Source: Haplosporangium gracile (Eukaryota; Mortierellomycota; Mortierellomycetes; Mortierellales; Mortierellaceae). Taken from it: a stretch of 64,000 nucleotides of DNA. The notes under the pieces are model-generated. The model ran no database searches. It saw only the letters and a list, made by a program, of their open reading frames with translations, and had not been told where the DNA came from. Of the stretch, positions 35,801-46,271 are shown in pieces. The stretch is from NCBI GenBank assembly GCA_015499985.1, contig JAAAUF010000049.1, positions 1 through 64,000 of the forward strand, written 5' to 3'. Numbering within the stretch: position 1 is the first letter of the stretch; each line of letters opens with the position of its first letter. The position numbers were made by a program, and so were the translations under genes.

Positions 35801-36526
35801 AGAAAGAGTAAGTGACAACATACCATTCTCGGGGAGTACGGCTTGTTCAGGCTGCTTTAACTTGAGCTTGATCTTGGTTGCTTCGGGACTCTTGACCGCC
35901 TATACCATGATTGTGTTTTAAAATGATAAGTATATTAATACACGTTGTGGACCTTGATACAAGGAAAAAGGACGACAGGGTCCCGTTTGCAAGCAAAGGA
36001 TTGCGTTGTGATCCCTATAACTATGGTGTATCCTCTATGTATGTCACCCAAGACGCGTCTTTTTTTGGTAGATTAGCCATCCACAAACACTGCTCTCCCT
36101 CCCTCTCTCCATGGTAATCATTCCTGTCGTCGAACATCAGTGCTTCCGTTTTTTATATCCTCTCTCGTATCAAATCAACATCATCCTTCTCAGCAATTAA
36201 GTCCCTCACCAAGTCGTGTTGCCTCACTAACATCGCTGCTTTACTCTACATCCAGTTACTTTCAAAGTTGATTGTTGGGCGTTTTGAGAAGAAGGGAGGG
36301 GAAGAGAGAGAAATAAACACGGTCCTTGCTTGCAATACGTTTGGCGGGAAAGAGGCTCTCTTCTCTCAATGGGGATCTGCCCTCCTAGGAAGAACACACA
36401 AGTAGGTGGACTCTGCCCGTGTTCCCTCTTCTTGAGATTCGAGTTGGAGAGTGTTGCTGTTGTTACCTGCATGGACACGTCTTCGTCTAGCGAGATCTGC
36501 TTCGAGTTTCTTCGACTGGAACTCAT
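32022..36526 (-). CDS. Ankyrin-bromodomain-BAH chromatin protein (RSC1/RSC2-like)
   Basis: Ten exons (36526-36467, 35899-35824, 35607-35347, 35220-35090, 34985-34804, 34694-34592, 34482-34273, 34175-34051, 33941-32509, 32419-32022) give 992 residues. Order: ankyrin repeats (about 46-176, WSALHAAAYYGAKEIVDLLMEF), basic linker, bromodomain (about 210-340; YPEYYEVIKSPMSL and ENALIFNEDGS, with N as the acetyl-lysine contact), BAH domain (about 350-480; GEFVELTDPFRTILLVERL, VYVCENRYSE), an acidic run, a long Gln/His/Met/Pro region (about 580-840), and a conserved C-terminal domain (GMNLGCETYAHSISI). RSC1/RSC2 and polybromo are chromatin-remodelling subunits that read acetylated histones. The intron after exon 8 uses a GCAAGT donor (34050-34045). 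Confidence 0.87.
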
Positions 36527-36943
36527 TCCGTAAGAAGGGATAATGGGTAGTAACTCAAAAAAAAAAAAAAAAAAAGTACGAAGGACAAAGAACGAAGGCG
36601 ATAGTGTCTTTCCACTCGGACTGAGGGGGGGAAGGGTAAGTAAGTGGAGAGAGGTAGGTATGAAAAGAAGAAAGGGGGAATAAGGTGTGAGGAAGCAGAC
36701 GCGATCGGGTACTGGTGACGATCCGAGTGTTGAAGAAATGGCGGAGAAGAGGGGAGAAGCGAATGTCAAAGTGAGAGGGAGAGAGAAAGAACAGAATCAA
36801 CCCCACGAAAGAACATGGACAAAAAGAAAGGACACTGAAGGAGGGGACCCCACGCCTTGAAGTGAATGAACTGATATGGTCACGTGAAATAAAAACAGAT
36901 CACTACTTTTTATTATTACTCTGGTAAAACGCATTGTTTCTCT
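36527..36943. other. Intergenic region with a poly-A tract
   Basis: 417 bp between the bromodomain gene start and the ferroxidase stop. It has a run of about 20 A near 36556-36575 and GA-rich sequence. It should contain the promoter of the bromodomain gene. Small open frames on the minus strand here are not convincing. Confidence 0.4.
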
Positions 36944-38910
36944 CTACTCCTTGCCATCTTTGCCTTCCTTGCTCGGGACAAGCTCTTCGTCCTGAGCATA
37001 CCAGATCACAGTCGCCAATCCAACAACAGCTGAGAGCACAGTAAAGAACAGCGCAATGATGCCCTTGGTCGTAAACGTGCCAGGCAACAAGTTGGGTCCC
37101 ACATTTTGACCAGTCAAATCGAAACCCTGATTTCCTGCCGCGTTGCCGCTAAAGGGGAGACCAAGGTCCGTGCAGTGCTGAAGATGAGTCTGATCAACAG
37201 TCAAAACACCAGACATCGCCTCAGGAGCCTCAATGATGGTAGTCGCAAGACCGGCCTGGAGATGCCACTCGATGTGACAATGAAAGAACCAAACACCAGG
37301 GTTGTTGGCCTGGAAGCGGATGGCAACGTTTGTCAGAGAGGGGACAAGGACAGTGTCGCGACGGAGCGGATTGGTCGTGTTGAAGTATGTATACGGAGTC
37401 GAGCCATCGTAGACTCCGTTACCTCGACCGACAACCTGGAAGACATGTCCGTGGAGATGAAAAGGGTGGTTGCCTGCGTCGTTGTTGTTGATAATGATCT
37501 CGACCCAGCTGTTGTGCTTGAGGACCAATGGGTGGGTATAGGTGCCATAGATTTGAGGGTCGCTTGAAAGATTTCCCATACTCAACGCACTGTAGAGGGT
37601 GGGAACCTTGGGAGCCACATAGGTAATGTCATTGAATGAGGCCTTGTTGATGTGGTCGTCCATGACCTGAAAGGATGCTGTTAGTGAGATTTGGTTGTCT
37701 GCAGGAGTGGTCGCCATGGGCACGACAGGGGTAAGCAGAGCAGCATCGTCAAAATCACCCCAGTCGATCAATTCAGTTGGTGCCAAGGGCGAACCAGCAT
37801 CGTAGATTATCGTTCCAGTGATGTTCATCTGCAGGGTGTCAGGGACAGTGTCAAACATTTCCGGATCCATGTCGCCGTGGATGAGAAAGTTGTTGGCAGT
37901 GGTGTTCTTGGCCGTGACAAGGACAGAGTAGCGCTGGGCAGCCGAGATGGGGAATGTCTTGACGGTTGTCCTCTGAACATCGACTCCATCGACCTCGATG
38001 ATGTCCATGTCGTGTCCGTCGATGTGGATGTGGAACATGGCGAGGGCAGACATGTTGATGATACGAAGTCGATAGACCTTGTTGGGCACAAACAAGAACT
38101 GGGTATTCAGCATCTGGTTGATCAAGGCCGACTTGGGGACAGGTTCAGCACCGGTAGGGTTGAAGATCGACAGGTAGTCATCCAATAGGACCGCATGTTC
38201 TTCATGGTACCAATCTATGCATGTAAATGAGGCAAGGAAGTTAGAAGGAGAATGAGTGCATGATGCATGCATGGACTCTAATGTATGCACAAAAAAGAAA
38301 TGAATCGACTCACCAACAAATGCAAGGGTGTACTCCTCGTCATAATGGTAGGTCTCTGCTGGGTTGTGGATAATAAGTGGAGCACGGAGCCCATCGACAT
38401 AGTGGCCCTTGTTGTGGCCATGGATCCAGTACGTGCCGTATTGCTCGATGGGGATGGTGTAGGTGAAGTTTGCGCCTGGAGGGATGGGGCACTGGGTAAC
38501 CATGGAAGGGCCATCCATCTGACTGTTTCCCGTCTGGAAGAGACCGTGAGCGTGCAGCGTTGTTGGCTCGCTGATCTGGTTTACGACGTTAATGACCAGC
38601 GTGTCATTCAGCGTGACATTCATCGCCGGTGGTCTATTAAGAAGGGTATAGGAGAAGGATATGTCAGTCATCCAAAAAAACAAGCTCCTGGAGGCACTAA
38701 TGCTGAGCTACATAAGGGTAGCAAAGAGACGTGAAGAGGAGATACGTACGGGAATTGGCCATTGATGCCGATGACGCGGCGGTCCATGAGGCCATCGGGG
38801 TTGCTGTTGACATAGGTGATGTTCCAGTTGTAGGTAACGACGGCAGCATGGGCAGCAGCAGAGACTAGTGTTAGTAGAACAAGAGTCGTGGCCGGGGTAG
38901 CAACAAGCAT
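36944..38910 (-). CDS. FET3: Fet3-type multicopper ferroxidase
   Basis: Exons 38910-38750, 38633-38314 and 38214-36944 give 583 residues. A signal peptide (about 1-22) is followed by three cupredoxin domains. Copper motifs: HAHG (81-84), [21 protein letters not shown] and [12 protein letters not shown]. The C-terminus has a membrane helix ([20 protein letters not shown]) and a short charged cytosolic tail, as in yeast Fet3. [39 protein letters not shown] and [13 protein letters not shown] match Fet3 closely. It would oxidise Fe(II) at the cell surface for uptake by an Ftr1 permease, which is not in this window. Oddities: Ala in HAHG, Gly in HGH, and Asp where yeast Fet3 has the Fe-site Glu before WYH. 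The upstream ATG-less extension (GTG at 38937) was not used. Confidence 0.9.
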
Positions 38911-39137
38911 TGTTCGTTGGAAATTTGGGATGAACACAAGAGAAAAAGAAAAAAAGAAGGGGAAAGAAGAAGAGAGAGGGAGAACGAGGAAAAGAAGAGC
39001 TGGCCGGGTGAAGAAAAAGAAAAAGAAGAGAGAGGAAGAAGGGAGGAAGATGAGCGTGTTTTATCTGATGGAATGCAAGTGCAAGAAAGGGAAGGAAGAG
39101 GGAAGAAGAGTGAGTCTGTTGAGTCTGTTTGACACAT

Positions 39138-39301
39138 CTTATCAGCGGAAAATAACAACAGCAACAACTGATGAAACTATCAGATGAGGTTTATCCGCTG
39201 GTGACTTGAGCCCTTCATCAGATAACCACTCCTCATCCATTCAAAACTGTCTTCCTTTATGCATAACCTCACCAATAATCAGATAACTGACCATCTGATA
39301 G
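39138..39301. promoter_or_regulatory. Cluster of iron-type GATA elements upstream of FET3
   Basis: Within about 165 bp, some 230-390 bp upstream of the ferroxidase start, lie two perfect ATCAGATAA sites (39217-39225 and 39278-39286), ATCTGATAG (39293-39301), ATCAGATGA near 39176-39184, CTTATCAG (39138-39145) and a TTATC near 39190. ATCWGATAA is the known site of fungal iron-responsive GATA repressors (Urbs1, SRE, Sfu1, Fep1 families). Iron repression of the ferroxidase is the natural inference. Confidence 0.75.
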
Positions 39302-39703
39302 TGACTATCGTATTCGAATGCAACCCTCACTTTCAATCCACCTTCGCAGTAAGTTGACCCTTGAGTCTCACTAGTCTCGTCAACCAGCACCTTGCCTCTT
39401 GCACTCCGTCCGACACTTCCATACAAGTAATGTGCCTCTTCAAACAGCCGTTCAACCGTAGACACTTATCCACCCGGTCTAGCCATCGAACACGCACCTG
39501 CATACACTCTCTCTTTCCCCTCTCAGGTCTGGGCCAACTGACCCCGAAAAGTTCAAATCGGGACAACCATCCTCCACCTTCCACCTTCCTCCTTTGTTCA
39601 TGTCCAAAAGGGGAAAAAAGCCCGCACAGGCACACACCTTTCCTCTTTTCACCCTTCATCATCAGCGGCATTTTTTTCTCTCTCCGTTCATCTTTTTTGA
39701 ATC

Positions 39704-40566
39704 TTAATCACCTTTCACTGGACTGTCGCCCCTAGCATCTCGTTTTCGCGTAAACAACAGACATGCTTTATATTTACTGGTGTACACGTACTTCATCCGA
39801 TTCGCTCCATACTCCATACATACAACCAGCAGCAGCGCAAGAAAGAGTAGCATCATCCAGACTTCCCTCGCCTCCTCCTCCTCCTCCTCGTTCTCCATCT
39901 TGATCTCCTCCTCCTTAACCGCTTCGACAATCTCTCGCGCATCAGTATCACCAGGTATCACCCTCGCGAGATTCAAAACTATAGTCTCTAGAACTCTCCT
40001 CCATTCTCGACCAAGGCCTATAGAAACACAAGCCTCCCACCCCTCTCACTGTTGTCGCTCACACCATCGTCCATACCCGACGACACCGCACAGAACAACA
40101 GTTCCGACGACGACGACGATGACTTGGCCGAAAAAATCGAACGGAGCTGGTCGAAGAGGCGGGGCGCTACCGAGGATGACGAGATGGGCGACAACAGCCA
40201 CTGGGCAGGACTCGGATATAAGAGAGGGGACAATGACGGTTCGACCTTGCAGGTATCACAAGCATTCGACTGTGAAAGAGAATTGGATTGATGTTGAGCA
40301 AAAGACTGGACCGGAAACTGTAAGGCATTTCCAGGAGTCGAGGAGGACGACGACCACGCAGGGGCAGGACACTGACTCATCTCTCCTTGCAATGGGCTTG
40401 AATGGAGCGAACTCGTCGGCAAAAGCAACCATGGCGTCGTAACTGTCGGAGTTTCTTTAATTATCTCCACCCTAGATGTTGTCCTTATTCCTGCCTTGGT
40501 TCCTGAAGTTGACTGGGTGAAGACAAGGAGGATAAAGAGTAGAGTCGAAGGGACCTTGACGGACAT
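39704..40566 (-). CDS. Predicted single-pass membrane protein next to FET3
   Basis: Two exons (40566-40050 and 39978-39704; donor GTGAGA, acceptor TATAG) give 263 residues. A signal peptide (about 1-25, MSVKVPSTLLFILLVFTQST) is followed by a Ser/Pro-rich ectodomain with a CDTCK motif. An RExxE motif (REIVE) and an acidic run (KMENEEEEEEA) come next, then a membrane helix (VWMMLLFLALLLVVCMEYG) and a basic, presumably cytosolic tail. The gene lies upstream of FET3 on the same strand, and its own upstream region has GATA sites. RExxE occurs in Ftr1-type iron permeases, but this is not Ftr1. Open frames exist on the opposite strand (39780-40442), so the strand and model are not secure. Confidence 0.42.
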
Positions 40567-42450
40567 CATATCTCTGAAAAAGAAAGGGGGTGCGTTCATG
40601 GCTTGGCTGGAAGATGTTTGCTGGGTAATTGTCAAGGGCGAGATGAAATGGATGAAGAAATGCAGCCTTTTATTTGAAGCGAGCGAGTGATTATGTTGGT
40701 TTGCTTGTTCGTCATTGATAGAGTGGTGCAATTAGTGAATTGTTGTGATAGTTCGATTATGAGGAAGAAAAAATGCGCAAATGTGATATATGTTGTTGAG
40801 AGCAGTCTTATGTCCTGATGTCCATGCGTACCATGCTACTTGATGGTCTTCATGTTGCGAATAGGCCAGTAGGTCCCTAACCCAGTTTTAAAAAAAGGTC
40901 AATCGCCCCCTTTGTCAGATAAACTCATCATATTTATCACATCGTTGATAAGCAACATGTCAGCGCACCAGGATGGACTGGAGGTTGGTCCGGAGAGAGT
41001 CTCCATGTGCACTTGTGGATACCAGGGGTCGGAGGCAAGTTGGAGGGTGAGTACAGCTCAGACTTCGCATCCTTGAGCACCTCAGTCAACTAGTTCTTCT
41101 CTTCGCCACTAGTATTGACCTTGACCAAGGACATCTCCCTAGATCCAGTGCTATTTGAATTTATGCAACAACTGTGCAGTCAGCATGAAGGAAATTTTAT
41201 CCCAAACCCCTTCGATACTTTCTTCGATGCATGCCTGTGACACTCACAAAGTCGACTTACGACAGTCCCTCGTTGAATTTGGCGGTGATCAGGCCCACAA
41301 CCTCTTCTTGAGAATACAGGGCAAGATGAGGATAGTTTCTTCGAAGGTCGCGACTATAGCATGGGTTCTGGGCAATTCGTCCACCCACGAGTCATTCGAC
41401 ACCTTCACCTTAGGCTGACCTCTTCATAGCAAAGTAAAAATTACACGAGTTTAAGATGGCCCAAGTGATGGATCGCCAAGATCACGCAATAAAAACATTG
41501 CCAAGAAGGAGAGAGGGAAGGAATTTTGACTTGCAACCCGGTACAGGTTGACGATAGACCTTGGGATCGGGTATTCCGGTCGAAGTCTTGGAGTTCTGTC
41601 AAAAAAAGGAGGAGACAACAACGACGACAAAGGTGTTATTACTCTGAACACATTGTGCTCGAGACATCTCAATCTTTGCATCAGCGTGAAAACAATATCG
41701 AGAAGGATGTTGAATGGGCACCACAGTGAGGGCCTTGCGAACCACGTTTCAAAAGGCAGATTTGTGAGCGACGAATGTGTGCATTGGGTGAAGCTGTGGT
41801 GAAAAGGAAAGGAGGAATGTCAAAACATAATGATTGAGTCTCGTAAAGGTCAGTTCATTCTTTGAACAAATATGCTAACTTGCTTTTGTGTGTACAAAAT
41901 TGTGCTCGCTTTTTTTTATTTTTTTATTTTTTTATTTAGGGGTTGCTTGAAAAAAAATTACATGTGGACCAAGCAGTGGCTAGAGCTAGACCTGCAAAAT
42001 GAAGAATGATACAGCGTTGTACAGGCACAGGGGCGATGATAGGGAACTATGAATGTGCGTTGTGAAAGAAGAGGTCGCGTGGTAGTATGCAGTGTGTCCA
42101 GGAAATAATGTCATCACAAAATTCGTTGAAGTCGAAACACGCAAAAGGAAAGTAAAAGTAAGGAAAGGAAAGTAAGAAAAAAAAGCCAGCGGGCAGAGAC
42201 CGAAGAGAGGAAATCAAGGGCCGCCTTGTCCTGTTGACGGAAACATGACTTCTGGTTGTTAGGTTGTGTTAGATTGTGTTGCATTGAGCTGTGTCTTACT
42301 CCGCTCTGTTGCGTCGTGCTGTTGTTGTTTGTTGTTGCTGTTGCTTTTGTTAATATTGCTGGTGTTGATGCTGGTGTTGATGCTGGTGCTGATGCTAGTA
42401 TTGATGGTAGTGTTGTTATGTCGTCCCTCAGTGCACGTGTATGTTCAGGG
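40567..42450. other. Intergenic region with GATA sites and possible gene remnants
   Basis: About 1.9 kb without an intact gene. GATA-type sites TCAGATAA (40915-40922), TTATCA (40934-40939) and TTGATAAG (40945-40952) lie about 350-390 bp upstream of the membrane-protein start. Between about 41000 and 41450 the minus strand has short coding-like stretches in shifting frames (for example MSLVKVNTSGEEKN, then a TAG, then LTEVLKDAKSELYSPSNLPP), which may be a decayed gene. A T-rich run lies at about 41910-41937. Confidence 0.4.
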
Positions 42451-45400
42451 TTATCCAAGAATAGATATATCCAGTCTGTTTCGAGGCTCTGCTCGGACAA
42501 TGGCTTCGTGTGGCTCGACATCACCCTCGTCATCTCTCGGGCGCTTTGTCTTGATCTCCCTGGCCACGCCCGACTGCTCGGCATCGAAAGCTGCGCCGTC
42601 TGATGGCGCGGAGGCGTCTTGGTCCTCCTGATCCTGCTTGCCCCGCAACAGCTCCTTGTTAACTGAGCCTTTGGGACCTTCGGCCTCATCAAAGTCTGTT
42701 TCTTCAAGCTTACGGCGTAGCACGTTCGGCTGGGGGGCATCGTTTCCTGCAGAAATGACGTCGTCGCCGTCGTAGCCAAAAAGCTCCAACATAAGCCCTT
42801 CGACTGATTTAGCTCCGTTCTCACATCCATTGAGAGGTCCGGAGAAAGGTCCACCGGTCTCGCTGCCTTCGGCTTTGTTGAAATTCTTGAAAAAAGGACG
42901 AGCGTAGTGCCAAGGGATTTCTGGACGTGCCGAATCAATCGTAGCCTGAGGAGGTGGTCTAATGTTCTGCTATCATCTTTGCTAGTGTGCAAGGTCAGAA
43001 GCTGCTTAAAGATAGGAGTATAGCTGAAGTCTTCCATTGCTTCCTTGTGAATAGTGGCGCAGTGCGAGACAAGCAACTTGATGTTGTCCTATTTCAGATC
43101 ACAAAATAGGAAGTGCGCAAAGAGCATGCTAGTACTCAATGCCAACGGTTATAAACAGTAAGCTGCGAGGCATGTCATGTCATGAATGTGAAAACAAAAT
43201 ATAAAAGCTACCTTTTGAATATGATCGAAAAATTCCAGGCGGGCAGAGTTCATGGCGTTCCTGTCCCCCTTGGTGCCTTTGAGAAGGCCAATGATGCTGT
43301 GGATCACTTTGTTCCTGATCAGCATGCGGCTGAAGTAATCATCGTCAAGATCCATGCAGGCTCTGAAGAATTTCAGTGCCACTAAAAAATTGAAAAGTTC
43401 GTGAGCAAAAAGACGAAACTAGACACCATTTTTCTCATCAAAGCGACGCCTATAAACAATCCAAGACTTCAAAGGGCGAAAAACTCATCGAAACGCAAAT
43501 GTTTTGCGTTGTTCTTAAAGAGCAAGGCGATCCTCTCTGCAAGGCGCCTGGAGGTAAGGAGAATCTTGAGCTGTGAGGGATGTTGCTGAACGAGGAATGT
43601 CATTAGCTTGCAGATTTCCTCGCACCGAGCGAATGCAAGTTGACCCAGAGAAGTGGAAGCTAGTAGAACAATAATCAACAAAAGTAAAAACCACAAGTCA
43701 GTATTCCACAAATAAAGCGACATCAACTCTCTAAATTACATCGTCAACATTGCGACTATCCAGTTCAAATACTTACTTCTCATGAGCTCCAGCACTGGTG
43801 TGACCAGAGTGCTGAGGTACTGCGAGTAAAACAGGTCCAAGGATGCCTCCGCGCTGGGGTCAAGGCGGTCCGAGTTGTTTTCTTTTGCTACCTCGGGGTT
43901 GACATCCAGCAAGGCTTGAACGACATCTGCAAACTGGAAAATGGAGTCGACATTGGGCTCCAGGATGACTTGGTTCAAAACGGCGTCAAAGAATACTTTG
44001 GGGTCTTTGCGGGTGGTCTGCTCGATGATGAGGATGCGAATTAGCCGCGGACTGGTCTCCAAGGCCATTTGCATAGTCTCAATTCCTGCTTGCTTGACCG
44101 GGCGCCATCGGACACAAAGGCAGACTCAAGCAAGTCGAAAAAACCAAGCCGGGAAAGTTTCCTATGAAAGGCATCGTGTCGATCGGAAGGAGACAAAAAG
44201 TGAATGGTTAGATGTAATACTGAGCGTATTAGCTTGTCTCTACAATCACATATATTCTAGAAACATGTTCTTACCTGTACACGTCGATGGTTGTCTTCTT
44301 GGCCATAGTGCAAAGTTGGTGCACAAACAAGACGACATCATTTCGGCGACGCGTTGGCTCTGATGGGTTCTTCAAGATATCGAAGAGATCTTTTATCAAC
44401 TGGTGGTCATAGGTAATGTCTTGGACGAGCTCGAGGGTCTTGGCCTTGATCATGAATATCACCACCGAGATCGCGTCCGCTTTCAGGGTATCAGACAGGA
44501 CCTTCTCCTTCAGAAACTGGAGGCGGATCACCTGGTTGATAAGTTTCATGGTATCTGGGCCGTCAATCGGAACGACCTCCTTGGACTTGCCTAGTCGAGA
44601 GAACATCCGCCGGTACTGAGCCTTTCCTTCTTTCAAACCCGCATCATCTAAAGAATCAAGAAACCGTGAGGAGTTAAGATGGGTTTGTAGCCTCGTAATA
44701 ATAGTATTTTTCATGAGCGAGAGCAGCCGACGAAGTTGCTGGTTTTCAGTATTGCTTGAATGATGTTCAAGTCATAGCGGTTCACTAGAAGCGGAAGAAA
44801 ATAATAAAAAATACAAAAGATCTGTTAGTTATCCGCTTCAAGTTATTGAGGGTTCTTCAGCACGATATGAAAGCGGCGAGATGTGCCTTTTTTTCCACAT
44901 GACTTACTCAAATGCAGGAGGATGAGACGTAGGGTGCGCAAGCGCGGCGTCTGCTCCGAGTTCTCGTAGGTAGTCAACAAGGCAACAAACTTCTTGATGT
45001 ACTTCTATAAACGAGAACAAAAAGTTGATACAAGCAGCTCTTAGTACGCCCATCACCTATGTAAGGCCAAAAAGCATGTACTGTAAGTCTGTAATGAGCT
45101 TGTACAGGTGAGAACATGCCTCGTCGACGATGTACTGGTGCAGTTCCTGCTGAATCTCTCTGTCGGCCGTTGTCATTGCCTCGAGAAATTCCTTGATATC
45201 CATGAGGTCATCCATAGTTGGATCGGGTAGGATCGAGTCATCTGCAACTGTGTTGTCGTCGTCACTTGTGGAGTCATCGTCGATGTCCATTGGAATCGCA
45301 GACTGCTTCTGAGGGTTCTCGGTCTTGGTAGGCTTGTCTGGCAACAGCTGGGGGTTCTTCTCGGCCTCAGTGGCTGAACAGGGGCGTACTCTACCATAGT

Positions 45401-45553
45401 TTGTTAGTTGGTGAGCCTAAATCTGCTTTTTGCTGTCTGTCGTATACTGCGCCCATAATGTGACTGCTGTTAAATACCTTCAGACTCGTGCTTGGTCGTG
45501 GTCAAGGCGTGGTCGTTGTTCTTGGGAGCACTGTAGGCGGTCATGGTGTCCAT
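42451..45553 (-). pseudogene. PP4 regulatory subunit 3 (SMEK/Psy2)-like gene, disrupted
   Basis: Exon pieces match PP4R3: KYIKKFVALLTTYENSEQ, SKEVVPIDGPDTMKLINQVI, LDLFYSQYLSTLVTPVLEL, ALKFFRACMDLDDDYFSRML and RLEFFDHIQKDNIKLLVSH, with an acidic C-terminus ending at TAA 42453-42451. PP4R3 targets PP4 phosphatase in DNA damage and cell-cycle control. Problems: the N-terminal EVH1/PH-like domain is absent, and the first ATG (45553) leads straight into an acidic segment. The junction after LHQYIVDE needs a GC donor (45119). No normal donor is seen after the exon at 44784. Single-base frame breaks are needed near 44097-44106 (before VKQAGIETMQ) and near 42965 (before IRPPPQATID). It is either a decaying paralogue or a gene with sequence errors. 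Confidence 0.6.
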
Positions 45554-46271
45554 AGTGCTCGGTGCTATTATTGCGAGTAAAGTAAGAGAAAGTTATAGCC
45601 AGTAAACAGGTACTCAGTATGGCTTGCGTTTTTTTGCTTAAAAGGTCTAGCATTCATCCTCTGAAAGATCGTTTTGTGGTCGCGTGTGTATCGTACCATG
45701 GTGGAGTTTCGCTGGTGCCTGATTCGCAAACTGATGCACGTTCAGGCCCATGCTGCAAACGCTGTCCATGGCAGCAACCCACTGTCCCACTGGGTTGCTG
45801 TATTTTCTGTTTGTTCTGCAAGGTGAATCATGTGTGTCGCCTGTGAAGCCGCGATTAGTTGTCCAAGAGTTACTTTTCTGTTGGTCTGTTGTTCATTGCA
45901 TAAGGGGAGAAGAGGTGGATTGTTTAGGTATAGTACCTTGTTGTGGTTGCGTTGAGCTATTGTGTTTGTGGTTGTTGCTGTGAGAGTGTCATTACTGTTC
46001 TTCTTGTGTGAGGGCGTCGTTGTAGTGAGTCGAGCGATGGTTGGGAGGGAGGAGGGGAATGAGAGTCTGTTAGCAACCACTAAGTCACTTTGGTGGAAAA
46101 GAAAGAAAGATGCAGATCAAAATTCGTTTCGGCGTTGGCTGTTTATTAAAATTCCAGGTGATTAAGGGCGTTTCAACAAGTTTCACCATCAAGGCAACCA
46201 CCTTTACAGCACCCATACGGCACCAAAATCATAATACAAACACAATTATTTATTTATTATTTGATATATTT
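45554..46271. other. Intergenic region
   Basis: About 720 bp between the PP4R3-like gene and the SET/MYND gene stop. No EVH1-like coding sequence is found on the minus strand. An acceptor-like CAATAATAG just before the PP4R3-like ATG hints at a spliced leader or lost upstream exon. Confidence 0.4.

Noticed and set aside
39780..40442. Plus-strand 220-codon frame (and a shorter one at 40052-40291) as the real gene here.
   Set aside because: It lacks a sensible start and domain. The minus model gives a signal peptide, splice site and membrane helix. Kept as a real doubt in the feature entry.
39704..40566. Calling the FET3 neighbour an Ftr1 iron permease.
   Set aside because: It has one helix and a single RExxE, whereas Ftr1 has seven helices and paired REGLE-type motifs.
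42256..42631. Plus-strand Leu/Val-rich frames near the PP4R3-like 3' end.
   Set aside because: They come from TGTTG/GCTGATGCTGGT-type repeats and antisense of the coding end.
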